The notes below the pieces were generated by a model. The model was not told where the DNA came from and made no database searches. It saw only the letters and a program-made list of their open reading frames with translations. This document shows, piece after piece, positions 23,205 through 34,334 of a stretch of DNA of 64,000 nt; positions within the stretch are counted from its first letter, which is position 1, and every line of letters begins with the position of its first letter. Origin of the DNA: Heterobilharzia americana (Eukaryota; Platyhelminthes; Trematoda; Strigeidida; Schistosomatidae); the NCBI GenBank assembly GCA_944470555.2, contig OX104129.1, forward strand, positions 84,094,820-84,158,819, given 5' to 3'. The translations under genes and the position numbers were made by a program.

Positions 23205-23985
23205 ATTCCATTTTAACTGACCTATTAGATTTATCACTCGGTGAAGGAACAGTATTGTTTACCGAAATACCTTTAGGATGCAATTTATTGCTCATAGTCA
23301 TATAAAGATAACTACACCACTCTGTTTTTGTACACACAAAGATGGTTTAAAATCTCAGTAAAAGTCTCTGACTTTTTCTAAGTAAAACTTTGGAAGCTAT
23401 TTGAACATTAATTTTGTGACCTTTTTCTATGATATGTTTGGGTATAGATGAAGAGGGTCATCGCCCACTGGCGCTTATCACGGTTTCTACACTCCATTCG
23501 TTTTTGAAGCCATTTAGGTACATGTTTTTCAACTCTCAAGTGGATGGCTTGATTACTCTTTCCTATACATGTGTGACCACATACATCTTGAAACGGTATA
23601 CACACTGGGATGTGACGTAATCATTGATGCAGTGTTCAGGTTTGTGGGGAAGCATATGTTTTGTTTTTTGTACAATGATAAGATTCGCTGAGTAATGTTT
23701 TCTGAATGGATGATGTCAACCTACGACTTGAAATGATTCTATTCAACTCCTTTTCTATATTGGTAGAATGATATGGACGCTTTTCTTAGGAATCCTGCAT
23801 AGAGTTGACCTCAGTGCTACCTGACTCCTGCAACAGCTTATAAGCTTCAGTGGATATCCGTTTTCCGCAAGTATTTAGATCAGTAGTTTTATATCCCTAT
23901 CCATCGTGTCTGATGTACCGATACCACAGATCCCACTAAACAGGCATTTCACTAGACCCCGATTGTAATGAATAGGACAAAAGAA
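23205..23985 (-). mobile_element. PLE-B fragment (copy 1)
   Basis: Minus-strand relic with, in shifting frames, LVKCLFSGICGIGTSDTMD (about 23890-23950), AENGYPLKLI, KPEHCINDYVTSQCVYRF and a GIY-YIG-like region (VVTHV..GKSNQAIHL, 23520-23585), then PSSSIPKHIIEKGHKINVQ. Closely parallels PLE-B copy 2 at 56240-57400. It directly abuts RTE-1 copy i. Confidence 0.7.
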
Positions 23986-24138
23986 AAGTCACCACTAATT
24001 TTTCTTAGTTATCCAATTACGCAATAACCCTAGACAAGATACTCATCACGATGGAACAGAAGAAGAAGAAGAAGGAACACCTTATGGAAGAGACTCTTCC
24101 CAGAGATTTCATCCAGGAGGGTGTAAAATCAGTAAATC

Positions 24139-24448
24139 TTATGTTTTATGAATGTCTATAATTGTACAGTTAACAGAGTTTGATTGAACGTGATAACAAA
24201 CAAAAGAATCGATGACTAGGGTCACGAAATCATCAAAATGGTTGTGAACAGTGTTCGGAAATTTCAGGAAAGTCCCATATAACTTACATGGGGTCGATGG
24301 AATTCTGAATATCTTAGTAATGGAGTCTCTGACTCCATCACTGGTCGACACGTGGTCGAATGTCACAAGATTGGAAGATATACCTTGCTGATAAGTGCTA
24401 CTGAGGATGAAACCTCGGTATAGCTGGGCTGCCTGATGATTACCTCCA
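24139..24448. other. PLE-C 3' flank, unassigned
   Basis: An AGAAGAAGAAGAAG run (about 24059) and a 104-codon minus-strand frame without known motifs. It may be untranslated PLE-C sequence, since it lies just 3' of that element. Confidence 0.3.
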
Positions 24449-24605
24449 CTCATTTAATATTCATCAAAGTCTCTTAGCTTAGCGGTTACATTGAAAAACG
24501 ATCAGTAGAATCCAGTTTGCACTCTGGACTAGACTGTATGAGGTTGGTTGCTGTCCACTGACCAGTCAATGTATGTACTCCATTCATTCAGGAAGTCAAT
24601 CGTGG
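24449..24605 (-). repeat. dispersed repeat X, copy 2
   Basis: Reverse complement matches 2484-2625 in ordered blocks (TACATTGACTGGTCA, GTCTAGTCC, GATGAATATTA). Located in the presumed 3' region of PLE-C copy 1. Confidence 0.4.
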
Positions 24606-25425
24606 CGTGAATAAGTGAGTGGTAATGTCTCCGATAGAAGAAGTCGGTGATACAATTTCGAATGTCTGACGGCAGCCTCATTGAACAGTATCAACTGTCA
24701 CGAAACCTAGGTTGGTAATAGCTCTCTACCAGTGCAAATTGCATTGAAATGGACAATCTTTCGACCATAATGTTTCACTGTACAAAAGAATCTGAAAACT
24801 GCCAAATGTATGGAACCTAGAAGATAGGGAAGAGATAATTCAGCTTTATGTCCAGAGTTGACCAAATGTTCAACAATTGAACTGTTAATTGATTTACATT
24901 CTCCCCTCGACAACCATTCAGGGTAGTGCTCTGAGATACGTTTGGAAAGCGTGCGATTTGTGCGACCTATATAACTTGCTCCACAGAAGCAAGTAAATTT
25001 GTAGACACATATTGAGGTGGCCCAAAGTGGTAACTTGTCCTCAATGCAGTCCGAAAGGAGTTGTTGACTAGGGAAGCTGATCTGCAGCTTCGCAGAGAAG
25101 AATGTCTTCTTCAGTGATCTGGATAGCTGATTTTTCAGAATCTCTGCTGCCGTATCACCTTTGAAAACAACGTTCATAAACAAGGTCTTCTTAGGAACTG
25201 TATTCTGATTTACTTTCAAGTTCTTCTGGGTAAATCTGGATGGATATCCATTTTGCATGAGAATCTTCCGTAGTTTATCTAATTCTTCGTCAATAGTATT
25301 ACTGGTGCAGATTTTTTCAATTCTTGAAAGCAAAGAATGGATTAGATTCCTCTTTCTGTTGAGAAGCATCCAGCTGTGGAAATTCAAATATTGTCCATTC
25401 CAAGTAGCCTTCCTATAAACTGATC
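24480..25425 (-). mobile_element. PLE-C fragment (copy 1)
   Basis: Minus-strand Penelope-like 3' half: it begins at the end of the RT (VYRKATWNGQYLNF, about 25380-25420), then the linker and a GIY-YIG endonuclease, with 3' flank down to about 24480. 5'-truncated. Confidence 0.75.
24707..25387 (-). pseudogene. PLE-C RT tail plus GIY-YIG endonuclease frame
   Basis: 226 codons without a stop, the longest intact PLE frame here. Residues 1-60 are the end of the RT region (IHSLLSRIEKICTS, LMQNGYPSRF). Residues about 127-190 match GIY-YIG endonuclease of PLEs: VYKFTCFCGASYIGRTNRTLSKRI, the cysteine pair CFC before YIGRT, then SSIVEHLVNSGH. PLE endonucleases nick target DNA to prime RT. The frame has no native start; the Met used is internal. 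Confidence 0.75.
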
Positions 25426-25429
25426 GCTG

Positions 25430-26428
25430 AAGAGATAATAATAATCATCACCATATTTCAGATAACAGACTACATAAAGTATGCAGTTCGCATTATTTAA
25501 CATTTCTGACAGAATGCAACGACCAGATGTTGTTAGGCTCTTCGTCTTGTCTTTTGGTGCATTCTTGCCCGAGGATGGTTAGAAACCCCTGCTTAAGTCA
25601 GCGATGAAGGTCTATTAAGTCAGAAGATAGAGAGAATTCATAGTTTGTACTAACTATTTCAGGGACTTGCAAAGGTCACCGGCTGGGAATACTAGGTGTT
25701 GCCAGTATATAACGTATTATTGTACCATTAAAAACCCATCGTGATCCACCATGATACCAAAAGATTTTATATGATTTGAAAACATTGTTAAATAGTTAAA
25801 ACAACTCCAAAAGGCATCATTTACTAGAAAGTTGGTCACCAGTAATCACTGAAATACGGAAGGTCAATTACGTTGATAAGTGTAGTCTAATCAATAAACT
25901 GATGGTAGAAATAACAAGATTTAGAAGTCAATATAAACAAAGTGATTAGGAAGGAACTAAAATAATATTTTCATTCACATATAATTTATAGTTGAATGGA
26001 TGTTTTCATTCCAAGGAATTATTAAATTTGTCGCCATCTCTCTCACTGATTGTCTGTGTTTGTTATCTTATGTATTCTGTGACATTTTATACTAAAACCT
26101 CGATCCTATTACACAACCCTATCCTTCTAAGGCATAATTCAAGCATTAACGGATAGGAATAAGTTTACGCCGGTGAAATACACTGTTTACACATATCTTG
26201 TTAAATTGATACACTAACTAACCTAATTTATATTGAATTAGTCTGAACTAATATAACTGCAAATATATTTCATCATCTGTCTATATACACTCATTGAGTA
26301 GTCAGTGTTGTATATGGTATTATTGTTGTGATTTAGACTCTCCGTGGGACTGAATCTTTTAGTCAGTTAGTAAGTCAGTCTATCATTCATAGTCGTTACA
26401 AAACCTCCTCCTTTAATCTAATTTCCAG
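25430..26428. other. spacer, nothing recognised
   Basis: AT-rich with no supported gene or repeat. Confidence 0.5.
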
Positions 26429-26429
26429 T

Positions 26430-27340
26430 TATTGTTATTATGATTTGTCCCTTGGGTTCCTAGTGAAAAATAGGAGTTCAGTAGCACGTCTTCATTCCAC
26501 TCTGTTTTCTGCAATCTTTTCAACCTGGCTACACGACTGCTCACAAGCTCTCATTTCCTCCTCACATCATCTCCTCCATGTCACCCTCATCTAAGACGCC
26601 CATCTCGTCGTTCCCCATCTGGGTTCCACTCGAGTGTCTCGCCTGGTGTGTGATGCCTGCGGATGGTCTTCTAGGTGCACGTCCAATGCATCTCTATTTC
26701 CTTCTGCATATTTCTTGAGCTATAGGTTATTGGTTGATTCGTCACCAGCCACAGTGAGTTCCTTGTTGCTTATTCTTATTATTCCGTGCATGTGATCGAT
26801 ATTCAGTATCGAGCTAGCGTAAGCAGTTGTTGATGAATGTCTGAAGTTTGTTGGAAATGATTTTCTTGATGAACCAAGCCTCCGAACCATATAGCAACAC
26901 CGATATGACGTTGGTGTTGAAAATACAGATCTTGTTCACGCTTTATGTTCAGTGGAGTTCAGTAGATCTCCATACTGATTCTAGATTAATGAAAGCCTAT
27001 CTTGCTTTTCAGAATCTGGTTTTGACATCCTCCTCTGTGCCTGTGCCACGAGTAGTTGAAACGATGCTGCCTAGGTAAGTAGGTGAAAGAGACTACTTTT
27101 TTAAGTTTCTCCCTTTCATGATGATTGGTGCTCGTTGTTGTTGGCAGTGTTGGTTGGGTATCTTCATCACCTCTGTCTTGTCTACATTCACTTGAAGTCC
27201 CGTTTCCGCTGCTTCGCCTCTTCTGTCAACTTGTTGGATGTCGCCTATAGATCTTCAAGTTTGTGCGCCGTTGGACATAAATCGTCGACGGAATCCAAAA
27301 TGTCTAGGATCCTTTTCCCGGTCCAGCGCATCCCCCAGTT
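26430..27340 (-). mobile_element. RTE-1 fragment (copy h)
   Basis: Minus-strand 3' portion from the terminal GGAACCCAAGGGACAAATC (complement near 26450) back to the RT region after FADD (complement of GATCTTCAAGTTTGTGCG, near 27245) and to CCGGTCCAGCGCATCC at 27320-27337. Lacks an open frame of note. Confidence 0.78.
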
Positions 27341-27454
27341 ATAACTACATTTTATCTACCCTTATAATTTTGTTTATAATTCCTTTTCTTTTATCTAACC
27401 TAAGTGCAGTTGACCCGTTGAGTAATGTGTATTACGTCAGTTTATCTAAAAACT

Positions 27455-27565
27455 AACATGAGGTGATTATTGAAGGTGAAATGAAAATCTAGATTGTCGC
27501 AGACCTCGTACCAACTACCTCTAGATAACCGACCCACTACTCTACCAACTGAGTTATGACACTCG
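27455..27565 (-). repeat. tRNA-like SINE (family 3, copy 2)
   Basis: Minus strand: A-box-like TAACTCAGTTGGTAGAG (27541-27557), a worn B box (TACGAGGTCTGCG, near 27507) and the tail ATTTTCATTTCACCTTCAATAATC. Same family as 22020-22140. Confidence 0.5.
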
Positions 27566-27609
27566 ACGGTTGATCTACTCTTGGCTCTACTGTGGTCACA
27601 GAGAATTTC

Positions 27610-28830
27610 ATTCACTTGATAAACTTATGAAGGAAGGAGGTGACTGTTTTTATTACGGGTTCGCTGGGATGAACTTCTTTCTGAAGTTTGTATCGATGAT
27701 GTCGTCTAGAATGATAATGAAAGCCTGACGACCATTAAACCCTGAAGCCCAGAGAATACAATACTATCAAAACCATCCTCTTGAGCTACAAATATTCTAC
27801 ACCATCTCAAAATGAAATTTCTTTCGGTTAAGCGTTTCAGATTCAGTGTAACCTAGTGATCTTACATAACTACAAGTGAAGAATGAGGCCATAATGTTAA
27901 ATTCTAGAACATTGAGATGAATTGTATTCAGTATAGAGCATACGAAATAAACAAAATGGGAGCTAGATTGATTGACGAATTAGCAGAGATTAGAAATTAG
28001 ATGCCTAAAGATAAATTGCCTGAATTCTAATGTTATCTAGGTTTCGTACAGATTGATACTCATCAGGATAAATATCAGTGCTTCTTTTAAGGACAAGACA
28101 TCTCGTTAGCTAACGCGAGTGTATTCACTACCGAATGAGCATGTGTAATTCAGTTGTAGAAGAAGATGACAGCTTCGCACGCAGCTTCGAGTGAGCATAT
28201 TCAGCTATACCAATACACGAAGCAAGCTACAGTGTCCCAGAGACTACCCTATTGGTGATCACCAACCAGAAAAAAAGCTAAACTCAGAGAATTTTTGGCA
28301 GTTACCTTCAACTGCCTTACATGAAGTTTCAAATAAACCTGATTCAGGATCTATGGCCCAGACATTTCATTACTTACCAACTGTCTACTTCAAAGAAATA
28401 CCTTGAAAGTTATTGAACGTAAGAAACATGTTATGGTTAACCATTTAAGAAGGTTGATTTTTGGGTAGATACCGAAAGTAATGGACGACACACTGGTAAG
28501 CTACCTAGCCGCATTTTTGGCCTAGAATATGTATCTTAGCTGTAAATTTTTATTGGGTATGAAGATAACTGTTGTTCTTCACAGCATTATGTTTGACTAA
28601 CTGAGTGTCTAAAAGATCGGGAAGCAAAGTATGAAGTATCTTTGAAGTGATTATTCCTTACCAGGCAGTGGAATCCCAAATGCCTGCTTTGTTTGACTCT
28701 AGATTTAATGACAGTGTGTACCTGGTACTCAGTGATAGTATGCTCACTGGGACTCGGAGCTAACACGGACCTCCTCAGACAACATAGCGCTATTCAGTAG
28801 GCTACTGAATCATGAAGGTCATGTCTTCTG
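27610..28830. other. spacer, nothing recognised
   Basis: No gene supported. A CTGATGAG-like match near 28059-28066 was examined and rejected as a ribozyme. Confidence 0.45.
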
Positions 28831-29110
28831 TTGTCGGTCAAAGTTGTTAGTTATTGGTACTGGGACAAACTATTTGACCCATTTTGGTACATGGGCTCAT
28901 ATTAGGCTGTCTGGATACTGCTCAGATATTCGTTATGTTGTAGATCACTTGGTGACTAGAAGTGGAATCCAGGTCTCACGATTTGTCCTACTTTATACTC
29001 ATCAGCTGCGTACATCCACATCCTATTGGATGATATTGTTCCTCTCTGATATTCAAACCTAGGACCAATCATTTCGAACGACATACCGTAAACCACTACC
29101 TTATTGGATC
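28830..29110 (-). repeat. Sm-alpha-like SINE with damaged hammerhead
   Basis: Minus strand from about 29105: AGTGGTTTACGGT (A-box-like), TAGGTTTGAATATCAG (B-box-like), TGTACGCAG, then CTGATGAG (28998-29005) intact. The second box reads CAAAT instead of CGAAA and the cleavage site GAC instead of GTC. The body continues with GATTCCAC and GAGCAGTATCCAGACAGC. Core lesions argue against activity. Confidence 0.5.
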
Positions 29111-29682
29111 ACGATAGCCATCTGTTGTGCACTAGGTAACATTCGTTGTCTACTGGTGTATGAATTTTCCCCATTGATCATGGTAGTAAATCGAACTGAT
29201 CGGTCCAGTATACTAATCAATGAGAAATAAATACCAACAATAAATAAGAAATCAAACCAACCAAGATGGTTCTTCCCATCTTTTTTTAGCAAAAATCGAA
29301 TTCTGGAGCAAAGATGACTGTAGTTCCCTAGTTCTTAGTGGTCAGTACTGAAGTGTGCAGACAGTTGACAGTTGCTAGCTAGTCACAACGTAGTTGTTTT
29401 CCTTGGGTAATTGGCCAAGATGGCCGATTATTTTTTCATGATCACAGAGAGTGAAGGACATCTGCTAGTGGCCAGCTACATACGAACTTTTCGAAATCTT
29501 GAGACTCAGGTTTAGTTGCCTTGAATCAAAGGTTTCAAAGTCCATACCACTGGCAGTGGAATACGCGAAGATAAGAAGGAGTGTGTTACTTTTCAAAGTG
29601 ATCTTTTCCAACCCCACCAATTTAAAAAAGAGGACAGCGTCAAAATGGAATGCTGATCATCTATGGAAGAAACATTTATCAT

Positions 29683-30566
29683 TGTTACTTCTCCCTTAGG
29701 TTCTTAGTGGAACATACCGTTTCAGCAGCATGCCTCCATTGCACTCTCTTCTCTTCAGTCTTCAAAACTTGGCGCTACGACTGCTCACAACCTTGCATTT
29801 CTTCGTCATATGATCTGCTTAATGTCACCCTCACATCGGACACCTAAGTCGTCTTTTCACATCTGAGTTACACTCGAGGACCTCGCCTGGTGCGTGATGT
29901 CCCCAATCGGCTTTCTGAGCGTATGCCCAATCCATCTCCACTTTCTTCCGCATATTGGTTGGGTGATAGGTTCTTAGTTGGTTTGCTGTCAAGCAAAATT
30001 CCTTGTTGCTTATTCTGATTATTCTGGCCATCTGAGCTTCAGTATCTAGCCAACGTAGACAGCAGCTGTTGATGAATATCTGTAGTTTGTTGGAAATGGT
30101 TTTCGTGACGCGCCAAGTTTCTGAACCACCACATAGATGCACTGACTTGACTAACGTTGGTGTTGAAAATGTGGATCTTGTTCACGCTTTATGGTGAGTG
30201 GAGTGCAGTAGATCTCGACACTGGTTCCAGATTAGTGAAAGCCTGTTATGCTTTTCCAATCCTGGTTTCGACACTCTGGTCTGTGCCGCCACCGCCACCT
30301 GTAGTTGAAACGATGCTGCCTAGGTGGGTGGGTAGGTGAAACAGATTACTTTCTTTGGGTTTCTGCCATCAACAGTAATTGTTGCTTGTTTTTGTTGTTG
30401 GTTAGGTATCTTCGTCACCTCTGTCTTCTCTACATTCGCTTGAAGTCCCGTTTTCGCTGCATTACCTCTTCCGTCAACTTGTTGGATGTCGCCTGTAGAT
30501 CGTTGAGTTTGTGCAACATTAGACAAACCATCGACAAAATCCAGATCTTCTAGGCTCTATTATATA
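29683..30566 (-). mobile_element. RTE-1 fragment (copy g)
   Basis: Minus-strand 3' part from the terminus (complement of CCTTAGGTTCTTAGTGGAAC, 29693) back to the codons just upstream of FADD (AGCCTAGAAGATCTGGATT, complement near 30550). 5'-truncated. It lies head-to-head with copy f. Confidence 0.8.
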
Positions 30567-30721
30567 TCCCAAACGACCAGCAATTCCTCTTCCTTCTCAA
30601 CATTTCCCTACGATAAGTCAAGCTATCTAAACTATGTTAGTGACTGTTTTCACACTCATCAAAATTCAGCATCCTGGCTGTATAGGACATTCAGAAGTAA
30701 TTTTTCCAGTAAGCATAGCTC

Positions 30722-31561
30722 ATGGCGTGCCTGATATCACATAAACTTGAAAATCTGCAGGCAAAAACTAACAGGTTGATAGTAGAGGCAGCGAAGAAAG
30801 ACGGGACTTCAGGTGAATATAGAGAAGACAAAGGTAGAGATGATGAAGATACCGCACCACCACCACCACCACCAACAAACTCCAGTCACGATGAACGGGA
30901 GAAACTTAAAGGAAGTAACCTCCTTCACTTATCTAGGAAGCACTGTTTTAACTACAGGCAGGACGGACGAGGATGTCAAAGTCAGCCAGAATCGGAAAAG
31001 CAAGACAGGCGTTGATTAGCCTGAAACCAGTGTGGAGATCTTCTGCACTCAGTATATGGAACAAGACCCGAATTTTCAACACCAACGTCAAGTCAGTGCT
31101 TCTGTATGGCTCAGAGACTTGGCGCGTCACGAAAGTCATTCCCAATAAACTACAGACATTCATCAACAACTGCTTACGCTGGCTCGCTACTGAAGATCAG
31201 ATGGCCAGAACAATGAGAATAAGCAACAAGGTGCTCTGGGAACGAACCAACCAAGAACCTATCACTCAAAAAATATGCAGTAGGCGGAAGTGGAGATGGA
31301 TTGGGCTGGGGATGCACTGAGAATGCCGACTTGGGACATCACGCGTCAGGTCAGGTACTCGAGTGGAATCCTCATGGGAAGCGACGAGTTGGGCGTCTGA
31401 GATGAGGGTGACATGGAGGAGGTCGTGCGAGGAGGAAATGAGAGGTTGTGGGCTGTCGTGGAGCCAGGTTTAAAAGATTTCAGAGAAGATGGTGAAATGG
31501 AGACGTGCTACTGATGCCCTATGTTCCACTAGGAACCCAAGGGACTAATAATAATAATAAT
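30722..31561 (+). mobile_element. RTE-1 fragment (copy f)
   Basis: Plus-strand RTE-1 beginning just after the FADD box (CTGATATCACATAAACTTGA) and running to the 3' terminus and an AAT tail. Includes a proline/histidine-coding run (ACCACCACCACCACC) and the GCTGGG insertion also seen in copies d and e. Frameshifts in several places. Confidence 0.82.
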
Positions 31562-31564
31562 AGC

Positions 31565-32330
31565 TCGTGGCGTCATTATAACAGAGATGTCTAATCATCT
31601 AGGGAAAAAGTAGCAGATGTCAACATTGAGTAATTTCATTGGGATTTGTCTATTTATTCTTTCTTCGACTTTTATCTTATTCTTTCGCCACTCACCTCTG
31701 AATTCTACAGTGAAGCATAACAGCTTGAACTGATGCAATACTATGTCAGGTTATATATTGATTTTCTCTGTATCTTAAGCAGTAAGCCTTATCAAACTGA
31801 AATGCAATAAGTGTTTGTTATAACTTAGCTGCTCATTGAAGGTGAAAATAAATAATTTATGTTCCAGACTCTTTGAAAAGCAGCTAGCCTATTCAGGACG
31901 ACCTCAAAACCATGACTTTACTGAGCTAAGAGTTGGAAATTCTTGGTTACAATAAAATTGACACTGGTTAACCCTTCTTTGTTGTTAAATATAGGGTGAT
32001 TAGTAAAACTGTCTGTTTGATAGAGGCATGGTTTAGTCAATAGTCAATAAATTTGAAACAAAAATTGGAAATCTTGGTCTAGTAGCTAACGAGTTAACAA
32101 TGTATGAACCATGATCTACATGAGATTAGGACAAACTCTTGATTAACTTAAGTGAACTTAAGGCCTGGATAGGAGTCGGGTCCTGGGGATAAACTGATAG
32201 GATGTCAGACTTCTTCTACAGTCACCACCTCGTTACAAAGTCATATATAGAAAGTTGAAAAACACACAAAAAAAAGGAAACAATATTCAATAACATAGGG
32301 GTAAAACTTGAGTATTGTAGTAGATTGTAG
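31565..32330. other. spacer, nothing recognised
   Basis: No supported feature. Confidence 0.5.
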
Positions 32331-32334
32331 CTTC

Positions 32335-34215
32335 ATTTAAGTGCGTTTATTAGAAATGGCACACACAGTGTAGAGACAGTACCATTTACTGGATAACGTG
32401 CTACTTGGATACAATTTATTTTACATATTAACTACTTATTGACTAAATCTACAAAATGAATGACTGTGTAGAAAGAGGACCATATGAGGAAATTAAGAAA
32501 TTAGAGGATACTATTAAGAATAAGGTTAAGAAATCGACACGGATCTGATACACCGGATGAAGCCATTTCTAGGTGAGTCAAAGTGGTTTAATTTAATGCC
32601 GAAAATTTAATAATCCCAGAAGAATGTATGGTACTATTGAGATTCATAAGCCAGGTTATCCCATCAGGCCTATAGTAGATTTTAGAAACACTCCTACTTA
32701 CCAGTTGTCTAAATATTTAGCAATGGTGTAAGGCCCAATAAGAAATCACTTAAAGTCTCGACTTACCAACTCCTATGACTTAAAGCGTAGATTGGACGAC
32801 ATACACTTAGACAACATAACCGATTGACATGGCTCTAGAGGCAGATAGAAATGGGCTTAACGGTGACAAGGAACTTACTCATCGAACTAATGTGCCGATC
32901 GAAGAAATCAGACAAAGAGTACGATTGTGCCTAACATCTACAGTTTTTAAGTTTCAAAATAAAGTATATAAACAAACTGAAGGTGTTGCCAAGGGATCAC
33001 CAATATCCCCTATTGTTGCAGACATATTTTTGGATAGTTGGGTACGGATGGCCCTTCAAACATTTACGCCTACTCCAAAGATATGATTCCGATATGTAGA
33101 TGATACGTTTAAAGTACTGACATAGGAACACATCAACAGGTTCTTGGCAAATATAAATTCAGTAGTGAGTGCAATCCAATTTACCTGTGACTTAGAAAGT
33201 GAAGAAGATGAGCTAGCAATGTTGGATTGCAAGATTAAACGAGCACAAGAAGGAAATCTAGAGACCAGTGTCTATAGGAAACCTACCCATTCGAATGAAT
33301 GCTCAGACTTTAAATCATCTTACCTCAACTCAGTTAAAGTAGACACCGTTTAATGCTAAAATATGGTGCGAAGGAGGTCACTAGTAGTCCAGAAAATCGA
33401 CGACAAGAAATTGGACACATCAAGAATACCTTCCATCTCAATAATTACTCACCTACATTGATTAATAAATTTATAAGAAACAGGAAGAAAAGTATTAGCA
33501 GTACTAGTAATATGGTAGTTATTATTACTAATCCTACTACTAATAGTAATAATGGCGACAAAGTCAAGAGAGAATTCAAAGCCTTTAGTGTGTTACCATA
33601 CAAGGAAGGTACCTCGGAAGCATTACGAATAACTCTCAATAAGGCTGGCTGGGATTAAAGTGGCATTCAAACCAACAAACTCACTTAGCAACAAGCTTTG
33701 TAGGTTAAAAGATCCTGTTGATGCAATTAATAATCTGGTTTACCAAATCCCTTGCAATGATTACCAGGTCAAGTACATAGGTGAAAATAGTCGACTAGGA
33801 TAGATTAGAATAACAGAGAACAAAAAGTCAAGATTAATAAACCTCGAGTAAGATGAGAAATTAAGCGAAAAGCTCAACTATCTCTGTGGGCATAATTACA
33901 AACAGTCACATAGTAGGGTGGGGGTAACAGAGTGATAGAATTGAAAACTAACTTAGTTGGATGGACGTAGGGAGAGACTGATAACCAACTGAATCTTTGT
34001 TTATCGAATCAACACCAAATACATACAGTGATAGGAAGGATTCTGCACCTGACCCACATATATATTGAGAAATCAACCACCCTTGTCATCACAGAGTAGA
34101 AAAGAAAATTAGGAATATATAAAGTCTGTCTCGAAGTTGTAGAGTTAGTTACCTGATATGATACTGTCCCTTCACTGTGTGTGTGTGTGTGTGGCATTTT
34201 TAATAAACTGGGTGA
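32335..34215 (+). mobile_element. PLE-A copy 3 with inverted ends
   Basis: Plus-strand PLE-A, more diverged than copies 1 and 2. Pieces include YPIRPIVDFRNTPTYQL (about 32655-32710), AKGSPISPIVADIFLDSWV (32985-33045), YVDD (33093-33104), LDCKIKRAQEG and VYRKPTHSNE, then VYQIPCND (33735-33765). In-frame TGA at 33084-33086. The left end (32341-32385, GTTTATTAGAAATGGCACAC and onward) is the reverse complement of the right end (about 34158-34210), giving inverted termini of roughly 45 bp; the right one contains an expanded GT run. Confidence 0.8.
34175..34193. repeat. (GT)n microsatellite
   Basis: Short GT run inside the right terminus of PLE-A copy 3; the left terminus has only the short CACACAC counterpart. 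Confidence 0.9.
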
Positions 34216-34312
34216 TGACTAAAGTTGAGATAAAAATTTGGACCGTTGCCGAACTTGAACAAGCAACCTCCGGGTTACCATGCCGATGCTCTATCAATTA
34301 AGCTACATTTCA
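34201..34312 (-). repeat. tRNA-like SINE (family 3, copy 3)
   Basis: Minus strand: TAGCTTAATTGATAGAGC (A box and D arm, about 34288-34305) and GTTCAAGTTC (B box, 34251-34260) with a tRNA-like middle (GGCATGGTAACCCGGAGG). The tail shares TCATCACCCAGT with copy 1. The most tRNA-like of the three, but without a matching acceptor stem. Confidence 0.5.
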
Positions 34313-34334
34313 AATAGACAGGCTAAATTAGAAA

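Noticed and set aside
24385..24430. CTGAGGATGAAAC with GGTA as a hammerhead
   Set aside because: Only one base separates the two core boxes, so stem II is absent, although a 4-bp GCTA/TAGC stem I is possible.
28040..28070. Minus-strand CTGATGAG, 12 nt, CGAAAC as a hammerhead
   Set aside because: Stem II has only three pairs, and neither stem I nor stem III with an NUH site can be built around it.
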